A stretch of 43,217 nucleotides of DNA from Saccharothrix sp. (GTDB lineage Bacteria; Actinomycetota; Actinomycetes; Mycobacteriales; Pseudonocardiaceae). Both the position numbers and the translations under genes were made by a program. Where the stretch lies: assembly GCF_031180885.1 (NCBI RefSeq), contig NZ_JAPSLK010000007.1, positions 1 to 43,217 on the forward strand. Direction: 5' to 3'. Positions 23,473 to 31,813 of this stretch are shown here, one piece after another. The notes below the pieces were generated by a model. It was not told the origin of the DNA. It searched no databases and worked only from the letters and a program-made list of their open reading frames with translations. Position 1 is the stretch's first letter. Each line of letters begins with the position of its first letter.

Positions 23473-25947
23473 GTGGTCGACGATCCCGCATTATGGAACG
23501 AAAGCACAGCCGACCAGGCTGGGCCCGACGACCGCAGTGCACAGGCACCCGTGATCGGTGTGCCGCCAGCCGAGATCAACGCCTTCATCGGCCGTCATGC
23601 GGAGACCGCGCTGGTCCGCAAGTTGCTGCACGAGCGTCGCCTCGTCACGGTCAAGGGCTCGGCAGGAATCGGCAAGACGCGGTTCGTCGAGCACCTGGCC
23701 GGTGTCGTCGAGGAGGACTTCGGCGATGGGGTTGTCTTGGTGCCGTTGGCAGACGTGCGCGCGGCAGGGTTGGACAGCGAAATGGCCCGCGCGCTGGACC
23801 TCGTCGACAACGGCGCCGGACCAGCCGCAACGCAGCTGATGCGGTACCTGCAAGGCAAGCAAGTGCTGCTGGTACTGGACAACTGCGAACACCTGGTCGA
23901 GCACCCCGACGATGCGGATGAACCCGGCCCACTACCCCAGCTGGTTCGCCGGCTCCTGAGAGTGGCGAAGAACCTCCGCGTGGTGGCCACCAGCCGCCTT
24001 GCGCTGGGCATCTCCGGCGAACAAGTCGTCGACTTGGGGCCTTTGCCCTACCTGGTTGACGGGAGCAACTGCGGTGAGCCAGAAGCGATGCAACTTCTGC
24101 GCGACCGACTCGAAGCCAAAGGCAAACCGCTTCAGCCAGAACATTTGCGTTATGCGCAGGAGGTCTGTCAGCTGCTCGAAGGCGTGCCACACGCGATCGA
24201 GATGGTGGCGGCGCTGCGCCGACACAAGACGTGGGCAGAACTGGTGCGCGGCCTCCGGGCAACCCTGACGCTGCTGGCGCAGGGGCGACTTCCCGAAGTC
24301 GACCAGTGGCACCACCGTAGCCTGCACGCCAGCATGCAGTTGACCTACAAGCTGCTGGACGAGCCGACCCGCCACCTGTGGAGCGTGCTGAGCGTGTTCA
24401 CCGGTGTCTTCGACCTCGACGCGGTTCGGCACGTGAGTGCGCTGGTGTGCGGTGACGACTGCGATGTGGAGCCGGCGTTGGAAACGCTGGTGGACCACTC
24501 CGTTCTCATCCACTCCGAGCTGGACGACCGAAGCCAGTGGAAGATGCTGCCCACAGATCGGGCCTTCGGCCTCTACGCGGACAGTGAGGTGGCAACACGG
24601 GCGCGCGTGGCGCACGCCGATTACTACGCCCAGTGGATCGAGGAGTCTGCCAAACGCTACTACGGCCCTCATGAGGTCGAACTGCTGCGAGCAGTCATCG
24701 CCGCCATGCCGAACATCCGCACCGCCGTGGAGACCCTGACTGCCACCGGCCGAGCGGAACGAGCGCTGCGGCTGCTGATCGATCTGTCCGACTGCCGCGC
24801 GAACACGTTCACCGGCGGATTGCGCGAGCTTCGCAGACTGATGATGACCTGCCTTCAGGCCCTCGGTGACCAGGTCCTGCCGGTCATGGTCGAGTGCATG
24901 GCGAGCGGCGCGTTCGCAGCGCTGCTCCAAGGCGATGGACCGGACGCGGCCAGAGCGGTCCTCGACCGGTGCCGCGAAATGCTGCATCAACTGCCCACGG
25001 GCGAAAGTGCGACCACTCGGGCTGCACAGGAGTTGGAGTGGGCCGAGGCCACCGAGCTGTGGCTGGCGGAACCTGACCCGACCGTCGCGATTCGTTCCAT
25101 CGAAGTTTTGCGGCGGTTGGCCGCTGCGGAGCCTGACCGTGGACGCCGGCACATGCGCAATCTGTTCGCAGGCCTCGCCGCCGGCTTCTATCGGCACGAT
25201 GACGCGCTAGGCTTGGCGCAAGCGCACCTGGAAGACACTCGGTCTGCCGGCGCGCCTTGGGCGGTGTCGTGGGCGGAGTGGTTGATGGCACTGGTGATCT
25301 ACTCCGGAGGCCACGACGATCTCGACAAGGCGCTGGCGTTGTTGAAGGCTTCGTTGCGGAGTCAGCACGGCATGGGAGATCGCTGGGGACCACCTTGGAC
25401 CTTGTGGCTAATGGGTTTGGTCGCAGGCGCCCGTGGTGAGCACACCCTCGCGGCTCAACTCCTCGGCGGCGCATGGGCGCAGCAGCAAGCCATCTCCACC
25501 GACATCACCAATCTCTTGCCGTTCCAGCGACTCCAGCAGCCGATGATCGACAGTTGCGTTGCACGCCTCGGGGCGACCACCTGGAACCAGGAGGCCGACG
25601 AAGGCTCGCTCCTGCCTTTGGACGACTTGGTCGAGATCGCGTTGAGCGTCCCCGAGCAGGACGGTGTCGTTCGGAAACAGGAGACACCTGCGGGACTGAC
25701 GCCCCGCGAGTTCGAGGCGCTGCTGCGTCTTGCAGCTGACTACCCCAAGACCAACCAGGAGATGGCCAACCGGATGCACTGCGGCAAGCGCACCTTCGAG
25801 ACGTACCTCCAGGAAATTCGACGCAAGACGGGAATCACCGACCGCTACGAGTTGGCCAAGTACGGCCAAAAATGGTTGGCCGGCAACCCACTCGACGGCT
25901 TTACCAAGGGGACTACAGCACCGGCGGCTCCAAGAAGCCACGGTTGA
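23473..25947 (+). CDS. STAND-ATPase LuxR-family transcriptional regulator
   Basis: An 824-residue regulator. A P-loop NTPase domain has Walker A GSAGIGKT at 62-69 and Walker B VLLVLDNCEH at 131-140, followed by VVATSRLALG (sensor region) and a winged-helix part near 300-400. The middle (about 430-730) is helical and repeat-like, probably the signal-sensing scaffold. A LuxR-type HTH closes the protein at about 742-798 (LTPREFEALLRLAADYPKTN, then CGKRTFETYLQEIRRKTG). Such proteins oligomerise with ATP and often control secondary metabolism. The GTG start has GAGGGGG upstream. Palindromes sharing ACGTAGGC occur before this gene and before the P450 gene, suggesting a target. Codon use is somewhat less GC-biased than in the flanks. 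Confidence 0.9.
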   Translation: MVDDPALWNESTADQAGPDDRSAQAPVIGVPPAEINAFIGRHAETALVRKLLHERRLVTVKGSAGIGKTRFVEHLAGVVEEDFGDGVVLVPLADVRAAGLDSEMARALDLVDNGAGPAATQLMRYLQGKQVLLVLDNCEHLVEHPDDADEPGPLPQLVRRLLRVAKNLRVVATSRLALGISGEQVVDLGPLPYLVDGSNCGEPEAMQLLRDRLEAKGKPLQPEHLRYAQEVCQLLEGVPHAIEMVAALRRHKTWAELVRGLRATLTLLAQGRLPEVDQWHHRSLHASMQLTYKLLDEPTRHLWSVLSVFTGVFDLDAVRHVSALVCGDDCDVEPALETLVDHSVLIHSELDDRSQWKMLPTDRAFGLYADSEVATRARVAHADYYAQWIEESAKRYYGPHEVELLRAVIAAMPNIRTAVETLTATGRAERALRLLIDLSDCRANTFTGGLRELRRLMMTCLQALGDQVLPVMVECMASGAFAALLQGDGPDAARAVLDRCREMLHQLPTGESATTRAAQELEWAEATELWLAEPDPTVAIRSIEVLRRLAAAEPDRGRRHMRNLFAGLAAGFYRHDDALGLAQAHLEDTRSAGAPWAVSWAEWLMALVIYSGGHDDLDKALALLKASLRSQHGMGDRWGPPWTLWLMGLVAGARGEHTLAAQLLGGAWAQQQAISTDITNLLPFQRLQQPMIDSCVARLGATTWNQEADEGSLLPLDDLVEIALSVPEQDGVVRKQETPAGLTPREFEALLRLAADYPKTNQEMANRMHCGKRTFETYLQEIRRKTGITDRYELAKYGQKWLAGNPLDGFTKGTTAPAAPRSHG

Positions 25948-26005
25948 TCGCGAGCGCGGTCGGATCGTCGCGGCGAGGAGCAGTGCAAGGCCTTCCACAT
26001 TGGTA

Positions 26006-26043
26006 CGTAGGCCTACGGAGATCCGACCGATCCTCTACGGAGA
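26006..26043. promoter_or_regulatory. Palindrome and direct repeats upstream of the P450 gene
   Basis: CGTAGGCCTACG (26006-26017) is a perfect 12-bp palindrome preceded by TA, so it contains the ACGTAGGC core also seen at 23243. CTACGGAGA occurs at 26013-26021 and again at 26035-26043, exactly 22 bases apart, about two helix turns. This is a candidate activator site roughly 120-155 bases before the P450 start. The gap 25948-26160 shows no gene. Confidence 0.45.
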
Positions 26044-26160
26044 CGGGCCACGGGAGCCGCCGTTTATCGACGCAGCGTGCCAGGTTCATCACGGGCTGTT
26101 GACGCGACTCGCGGCAACCCGGTAAGTCGAGATGAGGCATCGCGACGGCGGGCCTGACAG

Positions 26161-27396
26161 ATGGGGGACGTCATGCGAACGGATGAGACAACTGGCATCG
26201 CCGAGCCCTCCGGCTTAGCGCAAGCCGGTGAGCTGGGCCCAAACGGTTCCACCGACTTCACCGCGTTCGACCACACCGATCCTGCCATCGCGGATCGGGT
26301 GGACGACATGTTCCGCACCATGCGGGAGCAGTGCCCCGTGCCCCACACCCGAGCCCGCGGAGGTTTTGCTGTCGCATCTACCGCGTCAGCGCTGAAAACT
26401 GCAGTCCTCAAGGGAAGCGCACGTGTTACCGGCCTGGGTGCCGCCGAGGACGTCGTACCGGGAACTGCGGTGGCTCCGTTGTTCGAAACCGACAGCCCGG
26501 AACACGCCGGCTGGCGCATACTCCTGCAAGCATCGTTCAGCAGCTCCGCGGCGACGGCGGCTGAACCTCGCGCCCGCGAAACAGCTCGTGATCTTCTCGA
26601 CCGACTCGCCCCTGCGGGGACTTGCGACGTGACGGTCGACCTGGCGAGTTGGTACCCATCAGCGGTGATCGCCGACGTCATGGGGATCGATGAAGATCGG
26701 CAGGCTCGGTTCCGGCACTTGGCCCGGGTGCTCGTGGTACCGGCTAACGACACGTTGGAGGACCTGTTCAGCTGGCTGCAAGAGGAGATCTCCTCGCGGC
26801 GAGGGAGCAGTCGCCAGGACATGTTCACCCGACTGATCAACGACACCGCCATCCGCGGCCGCGCACTGACGGACGAGGAGTTGTTGCGTTTCGCTGTGCT
26901 CATGGTGTCGGCCGCTGTGATGACCACGGCCGACGCGATCACCAACGTCATGCGAGTGCTTGCCACCAACCGCTCGCTGCGTGCGCGCGTCGCGGCTGAC
27001 CTGTCTCTGGTGCCCGCGCTCGTCGCCGAGTCGATCCGATTCGACACCCCGGTCGCCGCCACCGGACGAACCCTCACCCACGACACCGTGCTGGACGGCA
27101 CCGCGGTTTCAGCAGGAACCCGCGTGCTGTGCGCGTGGGCATCCGGTGCCCGCGATGGCGTGGCTGATGCCGACTCGTTTGTAATCGAGCGCGACCGCGG
27201 AGACTCAACCATCGCCTGGGGATGGGGGGCTCACCGTTGCCTGGGCCAGCGGCTCGGCGAGATGCAACTCCGGGTGCTCCTGGAGGAGTGGCTGACCCGC
27301 ATCCCGGACTTCGAATTGGCACCGGGCACCCGCCCAACCCGTACTTTCGGCACTCTGCGCGGCACTCGCGACCTGATCGTCACCTGGCCCAACTGA
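26161..27396 (+). CDS. Cytochrome P450
   Basis: A 411-residue soluble P450 of the bacterial type, using electrons from ferredoxin partners not encoded here. The ExxR motif is ESIR at 290-293. The heme-ligand loop is WGWGAHRCLGQRL with C360; the usual first phenylalanine is tryptophan. The I-helix (FAVLMVSAAVMTTADAITN, 244-262) has AAVMTT where AGxE/DTT is usual, so the acidic residue that helps deliver protons to oxygen is methionine (M254). Such changes occur in P450s with unusual chemistry or crosslinking roles. An internal ATG at 26173 with GGGGGA just upstream may be the true start. It is followed by a small gene in the same direction. The substrate is unknown. Confidence 0.9.
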   Translation: MGDVMRTDETTGIAEPSGLAQAGELGPNGSTDFTAFDHTDPAIADRVDDMFRTMREQCPVPHTRARGGFAVASTASALKTAVLKGSARVTGLGAAEDVVPGTAVAPLFETDSPEHAGWRILLQASFSSSAATAAEPRARETARDLLDRLAPAGTCDVTVDLASWYPSAVIADVMGIDEDRQARFRHLARVLVVPANDTLEDLFSWLQEEISSRRGSSRQDMFTRLINDTAIRGRALTDEELLRFAVLMVSAAVMTTADAITNVMRVLATNRSLRARVAADLSLVPALVAESIRFDTPVAATGRTLTHDTVLDGTAVSAGTRVLCAWASGARDGVADADSFVIERDRGDSTIAWGWGAHRCLGQRLGEMQLRVLLEEWLTRIPDFELAPGTRPTRTFGTLRGTRDLIVTWPN

Positions 27397-27772
27397 GCGC
27401 TCGGCCCACCGAGCCACACCGGGGGCACACTGTTGCGAACAGGCCCGGATAATCTCTGAGGCAAAGTTCATGACATCCAGTGCCCAGGAGACGGCCGCCG
27501 TGCAATCCGCCCCTGCCGTGCCCGATTGGCTTGACCGCAACACCCCGATCACGTTGTACGGCGCGATGCTGGGTGTCGGTAGTGTCATCGCCGGAGAGAT
27601 CGATGCGGCGACTCCACGAAGTGGCGAGACTCGGCGCGCTGAGATCGAGCATTTCCTTCACCGCACGCCCGACGCGAACCGCGCTGAGGGTTTGGTGCGT
27701 CAGTGGCTGGCAGAGGTGCCGAAGAAGCAGGGGAAATCGCTGAAGGCCCTGGTGGCCGAGTTCGACGCCCTA

Positions 27773-28932
27773 AGCGGGTTGCCAGAAGTTGTGTCGGTAA
27801 CCCGTCGAAGTTGATGTCCCCGCGAACGTGAAGGGCCTCGTCGGGTTGGATTCGGTTACCACACCTGAACCCACCCGACGAGGCCACCGCAAGTATGCGC
27901 CCGGCGCATGTCTACGCCGACCTGACCCCCTGCCAACACCACGAGCTGGTCACCGCCCTGCACCGGCGGTGGCGCGTCGCCGCCCGCATCGTGATCGTGC
28001 TGCTGTCCGCGTCCGGGATGAGCGCCCCCGAGATCGCCGAACTGCTGCACTACGACCCTGTCACCGTGCGTCGGTGGATCGCCCGCCACGCCCGCGACGG
28101 CATCGACGGACTGCCCGACCGCCCGCGCAGCGGACGACCCCGGCTGGGCAGCCCGCGACTCGGGCAACGTATCCGCACCTTGTTGCAGACCCCGAAAGCC
28201 TGGACCACCGCACGGGTGTGGCGCGCTGCCGGACGACCCGCGATGAGCCTGCGCACCTTCTACCGACGACTGCGGGAACAGGCCCGCTGGTGTCGTCCCC
28301 GCCTGATCGCCAAGGGCGACCCCGACCACGACACCGTCTGCGCCGACATCCGCGCCCGTATCGCCGCGCTCCCGGCCGGATCGGTCGTCCCGGCCGAGGA
28401 CGAGACCCATCTCGACCTGCTCGCCAGGGTCCGGGCCTGCTGGATGCCCACCGGCCTACGCCACCGCATCCTCACGCCCGGCACCAACATCCGCCGCACC
28501 GTGCACGGCGCGGTCAACCTCGCCACCGGCGCCTGGCACCACCACGTCTCGGTGAAGAACGTCTCGGTGGTGTTCTGCTACTTCCTCCGGCAGCTGCTCG
28601 ACGCCTACCCCGACGCGCCGGTGGTGGCCGTGTTGTGTGACAACGGCACCACCCACCACAGCGGCATCACCCGGCGGTGGCTCGCACGGCATCCCCGCCT
28701 GATGGTGATCGAGGGCGCGAAGTACAGCCCGCAGGACAACCCGGTCGAGCGGGTCTGGGCCGGGCTCAAAGCGTGGCTCGCCAACACCGCACCCGCCACT
28801 ATGGCCGACCGCGTCCGACAGACCCACGCCTACTTCCACAACCGCACCGACGAGCAGACCCTCACCACCGCCGCACCCTGGACCTCACCCTGGCTACCCG
28901 AAGGTTTCGGGCAAGACTTTTGGCCAGGTGCT
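27773..28932 (+). mobile_element. Complete IS630-family insertion sequence
   Basis: A 1160-bp element flanked by TA on both sides (27771-27772 and 28933-28934), the target duplication typical of IS630/Tc1-type elements. Imperfect terminal inverted repeats match at about 15 of 23 positions: the left end reads AGCGGGTTGCCAGAAGTTG and the right end, on the other strand, AGCACCTGGCCAAAAGTCT. It holds a single intact transposase gene. The insertion splits the small gene behind the P450, and the empty site can be rebuilt exactly. Confidence 0.85.
27834..27885. repeat. Long inverted repeat ahead of the transposase start
   Basis: GGCCTCGTCGGGT (27834-27846) and ACCCGACGAGGCC (27873-27885) form a perfect 13-bp stem with a 26-base loop, ending 9 bases before the transposase ATG. 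In mRNA it would hide the start region when transcription reads in from outside, a common way for insertion sequences to limit transposase. Confidence 0.6.
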
Positions 28933-28935
28933 TAG
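27895..28935 (+). CDS. IS630-family transposase, intact
   Basis: A 346-residue DDE transposase. The N-terminal part has two HTH units (MSAPEIAELLHYDPVTVRRW, and a second after GIDGLPDRPRSGRP). Catalytic residues are visible as EDETHLDLL (first D), VLCDNGTTHHS (second D) and YSPQDNPVERVWAGLK (final E). All are intact, so the copy may be active. Its stop codon TAG is formed by the TA target duplication plus the first flanking G; the element itself ends at 28932 and has no stop in this frame. The ATG follows a 13-bp hairpin, which may repress translation. Confidence 0.9.
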   Translation: MRPAHVYADLTPCQHHELVTALHRRWRVAARIVIVLLSASGMSAPEIAELLHYDPVTVRRWIARHARDGIDGLPDRPRSGRPRLGSPRLGQRIRTLLQTPKAWTTARVWRAAGRPAMSLRTFYRRLREQARWCRPRLIAKGDPDHDTVCADIRARIAALPAGSVVPAEDETHLDLLARVRACWMPTGLRHRILTPGTNIRRTVHGAVNLATGAWHHHVSVKNVSVVFCYFLRQLLDAYPDAPVVAVLCDNGTTHHSGITRRWLARHPRLMVIEGAKYSPQDNPVERVWAGLKAWLANTAPATMADRVRQTHAYFHNRTDEQTLTTAAPWTSPWLPEGFGQDFWPGA

Positions 28936-29076
28936 GGTCGGCGCTGGGGTTGCGATCGCTTCCCAGGGACGTCGCGGAGGAGCAGGCCGCCGAACTGAGG
29001 CGCGCCTACTTCTACGCCCGGCGGGTCGTCACCGACTGATCAGCCGCTGGTTCGCGGCTCGACATCGGCTCCACCA

Positions 29077-30045
29077 TCACCGGTTGTCGGAGGCAGTGGA
29101 AGCTTTAGCACGGCGGCGCAGGGCGGCGACATCGGGGTTGCTGCGAAGTGCGGTGCCAATCTGGGTCAGCCAGCGTGCCTCTGCGATCAGGTTTGGTGGG
29201 CCCGATAGGTGTTGGGGCGTGAGAGCCTCGAGGACTTCGGGGTGGCGGCGGCGACCGGCGCGGTGGGCGTCCAGCGCCGCGCCCAGTTCGGCCGCTTCCA
29301 CCAGGATGTCCGCTGCTGTCGGGTCGAGGCCGCGTTCCCGAGCGGTCGCACGAGCCCAGTCTCGGATCTCCGGTGGGACGTGGGGACGCAGGGTGTACTG
29401 GGCATCGCGGATCTCGATCACGCGGCGGTAGAGCCGGTACTCCCCGGTCGGGGTGGGAGTAACGCAAGCCTGGTCGGTGTCGTCCAGTTGCACATGCGGC
29501 ACGGCGGCAGTCATGTGCTGCCACAGCGGGATCAAGCCCTCGTCATACTCTGACGCGGCGTTTCGGATGTGCTCGTCGTGGGCTGTGGTGACCTTGGCCA
29601 GGAGCAGCGACGCGAACCGTTCGGCCTCTCGCTCCTGTGCGGAGGCGTACACGGTGCGGCCGAGGATGCGCCGGATCAGCGATGGTGAGAGTGTCGGCAG
29701 CAGCGTCCGCAGCGCGTCAACGTCGGGTGCTTGCGCAGGCTCGCGGCGGTCGGGATACGTGATGTTGTGGTCGAGGAGCAGGTGGCCGATCTCGTGCAAC
29801 ACCGTGTGCTGGGAGTGCAGCGGTGAAGTGGTGTCGGGGTAGTGGATGTAGTCGGTCTCGGTGGTGCTGATCAGCATTCCGCTCGGGTGGTTCGCGCCTG
29901 GTTGCCATGGGATGAGCGTGATTCGCCTGCCTCGCTTCTGCGCCAGGCCGGCGACGAATCGGTGGATGTCGAACGGGTCTGGGATCGCCAGCGTGTCGAT
30001 CAGTGCTTCGCACCGTGCTGTCTTGTCCGTCGAAGTGATGCTCAC
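29077..30045 (-). CDS. ImmA/IrrE-family metallopeptidase
   Basis: A 322-residue protein from GTG 30045, with AAAGGAAA upstream; the open frame extends further but only as antisense-like sequence. The N-terminal 190 residues form an ImmA/IrrE-type zinc peptidase: HTVLHEIGHLLLDH with the HExxH motif at 84-88, and AQEREAERFASLLLA with a glutamate as third ligand. In other systems such enzymes cut a partner repressor to derepress mobile elements or stress genes. The C-terminal 130 residues are helical, with a repeated PEIRDWARATARERGL-type pattern. No HTH partner is encoded next to it; the EspR-like or XRE regulators here are possible substrates (inference). It is the last gene of the envelope operon. 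Confidence 0.8.
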   Translation of the reverse strand: MSITSTDKTARCEALIDTLAIPDPFDIHRFVAGLAQKRGRRITLIPWQPGANHPSGMLISTTETDYIHYPDTTSPLHSQHTVLHEIGHLLLDHNITYPDRREPAQAPDVDALRTLLPTLSPSLIRRILGRTVYASAQEREAERFASLLLAKVTTAHDEHIRNAASEYDEGLIPLWQHMTAAVPHVQLDDTDQACVTPTPTGEYRLYRRVIEIRDAQYTLRPHVPPEIRDWARATARERGLDPTAADILVEAAELGAALDAHRAGRRRHPEVLEALTPQHLSGPPNLIAEARWLTQIGTALRSNPDVAALRRRAKASTASDNR

Positions 30046-30083
30046 AGCGGGTTTTCCTTTGTGGGTTGATGGTTCTGGCCGGA

Positions 30084-31082
30084 TCAGCGCGACAGGATGA
30101 GCGTTCCGGCTGGGACGTCGATCAGGGCGGGTGCCAGAGAGTCCGGGACGGTGACGCAGCCTTGGGAGTCCAGGGGTCCGAGCGGCGAGTCGGGTGGCAG
30201 TCCCGGAGCGATGAGCGCGCCGTGCCAGGTGGTGCAGATCTGTGAGTGGGTGATGACCAGCGGCAGCCACAGGGCGGTGAGCCAGGCGCTGTCGTGAGCG
30301 CTGACGGCGATGAAGGTTCGGGATCGGTGTGGTGTGGTCGTGGTGCTAGCGGCCGAGGTGCTGGTCGCGGTGTGTGCGATGGGTGCCACGACGGCGGCGG
30401 TGCCCTCGTCGTGGTGGAGATCGATGCGTCGGGTGGCATGGGAGAGTTCGACGGCGGGGTCGAGGTAGATCCATCCGCTTGCCGCGACGCCCTCGGGTGA
30501 GGGTCGTGTGGGTAACAGGACGCGAGCCCAGCCGGTTTGGCGAGCGACGACGGGCACTCGTGTTGGGGTGAAGACCTGCCGTGGGGGTAGGCGGGCGAAG
30601 GCAGTGCCGCCGGGTTCGTCGTATACCGGGACGGTGCTGTTGGGGTGTAGGACCTGGGTGCCGGGGTTCGCGGTGGGGTCGGGGTCGGGTGGGGCGGCGG
30701 CGAGGGTCTGCCCGATGAGTGCGAGCGGCAGTGTGTGGAACTCGTCGTCGGTGGGTCGTGCCGGGGCGATGGCGGCCGGGTCGGCTGACGCGGTCACGGT
30801 GGCCGGTGGGCTCGTGGCGGACACGGTGATGGTGGTGGTCGCGGTGATCGACGCCTTGTCTGTTGCGCGGGTGCCTTCGATGTCGCGGATGAGGAGTACG
30901 GCGGAGACCAGCACGGCGGCCAGCGCCGTCACCCGCGTGGCTTGCGAGCGGGTGACGGTGTGGCGTCGCGGCTGTGCCGGGGTGAGCGCCCGTAGCGGCA
31001 GCGTGGTCTCCGCAGGCGTCTCGGTGGGGATCACGGTGACGTGGCCTGAGAGGGACCGGATCACAGGTTGCTGGTCGTTCAC
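30084..31082 (-). CDS. L,D-transpeptidase-like (YkuD) anchored protein
   Basis: A 332-residue protein from GTG 31082, overlapping the previous stop by GTGA. One membrane helix lies at about 51-66 (VTALAAVLVSAVLLI). A Thr-rich linker leads to an SH3-like segment (VPVYDEPGGTAFARLPPRQV, WARVLLPTRP, about 151-208) and a C-terminal YkuD-type catalytic region: TTWHGALIAPG with H287, then LDSQGCVTVPD with S306 and C309. The usual arginine after the cysteine is threonine. L,D-transpeptidases make 3-3 crosslinks or attach proteins to peptidoglycan. In this lipoprotein operon it may remodel the wall around a surface structure. A second, decayed copy of this family lies at 37451-38207. Confidence 0.75.
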   Translation of the reverse strand: MNDQQPVIRSLSGHVTVIPTETPAETTLPLRALTPAQPRRHTVTRSQATRVTALAAVLVSAVLLIRDIEGTRATDKASITATTTITVSATSPPATVTASADPAAIAPARPTDDEFHTLPLALIGQTLAAAPPDPDPTANPGTQVLHPNSTVPVYDEPGGTAFARLPPRQVFTPTRVPVVARQTGWARVLLPTRPSPEGVAASGWIYLDPAVELSHATRRIDLHHDEGTAAVVAPIAHTATSTSAASTTTTPHRSRTFIAVSAHDSAWLTALWLPLVITHSQICTTWHGALIAPGLPPDSPLGPLDSQGCVTVPDSLAPALIDVPAGTLILSR

Positions 31083-31789
31083 GGCGTGGTCGAGGCGATC
31101 TTGTCGGCGACGGTTTTGGCGATGGTGCAGCTGTCGATGTGGGCGAAGCGGCCGTTGGTCAGGGAGACGCCGCCGACGCCGTTGGCCAGCTGGACGATGG
31201 CGGTGCACATCGGGTTGCCTTTGCTGTCCGTGCCGGGCTTGAGCAAGCCGGGTTTGCCGGCGAAGGTGGCGGCGCTGGCGCCGGGGAGTCCGTTGGGGTC
31301 GGCGGAGTTCTGGCCGGGTTTGGCCCAGGCGACGAGGACGACGAAGTCCTTGCCGGTCGTGGTGGTGGGTTTGCCGTTGGCGTCGTACTCGATGGTGACG
31401 GTGTCGCCGTTGTCGTAGCGGCAGGCCGTGGTGAAGGCGTCGTCGTCGCGGGGTGGACGCAGAACGGGCTTGGCGTCCGGTTTGGTGGGTCGCACTTCGG
31501 CGGGGAAGGCTTGCCAGCCGACGGTGCAGGGGTCGAAGGGCGCGCCGACGCTGGTGGCGTCGACCCGCTTGTCCAGGTCTCCGAGGGTGATGGCCGCGGC
31601 GTTGCCGGTGCGGTTGGGGGCCTGGCTTGTGCCGCTGGACGATGCGGAGGTCGAGGTCGACTGGGGCGAGCTGCCGGTCGCGGTCGGGCTTTGTGCGGTG
31701 GGTGTACCGGTCACGGTGGTGGTGCAGGCGGCGAGCGTTGCTGTGGTGGCGGCTGCGAGCAGCAGGCGTCGGCTGATGGTGGTGGGCAA
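31079..31789 (-). CDS. Lipoprotein, DUF3558-like
   Basis: A 236-residue exported lipoprotein. The start is TTG 31789 with GGAG upstream. The signal is RRLLLAAATTATLAAC, with lipobox LAAC. A long Ser/Thr linker follows to about residue 60, then a domain with FDPCTVGWQAFP, FTTACRYDNGDTVTIEYD and a late IDSCTIAKTVADKI. The DPC...W and C...DSC cysteine spacing resembles DUF3558-family lipoproteins of actinomycetes, whose function is unknown. It overlaps the L,D-transpeptidase gene downstream. Confidence 0.75.
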   Translation of the reverse strand: MPTTISRRLLLAAATTATLAACTTTVTGTPTAQSPTATGSSPQSTSTSASSSGTSQAPNRTGNAAAITLGDLDKRVDATSVGAPFDPCTVGWQAFPAEVRPTKPDAKPVLRPPRDDDAFTTACRYDNGDTVTIEYDANGKPTTTTGKDFVVLVAWAKPGQNSADPNGLPGASAATFAGKPGLLKPGTDSKGNPMCTAIVQLANGVGGVSLTNGRFAHIDSCTIAKTVADKIASTTP

Positions 31790-31813
31790 GGCTTTTCTCC
31801 GGTGTCGTCGTGG

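Larger units (their letters stand above)
27470..29039 (+). pseudogene. Small gene following the P450, interrupted by an IS630 element
   Basis: The frame from ATG 27470 (GAGG 8 bases upstream) encodes MTSSAQETAAVQSAPAVPDW and continues naturally to 27772. There the IS630 element begins and adds a foreign 13-residue tail ending at 27814. Joining 27470-27772 directly to 28935-29039, that is, removing the element and one TA, restores one frame: ...AEFDALGSALGLRSLPRDVA...RRAYFYARRVVTD, about 135 residues. This proves the two halves were one gene. The product is soluble, helical and charged, with an early GAMLGVGSVIAGEID segment; no family was recognised. The present protein lacks its last 34 residues. 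It was probably co-transcribed with the P450. Confidence 0.8.
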
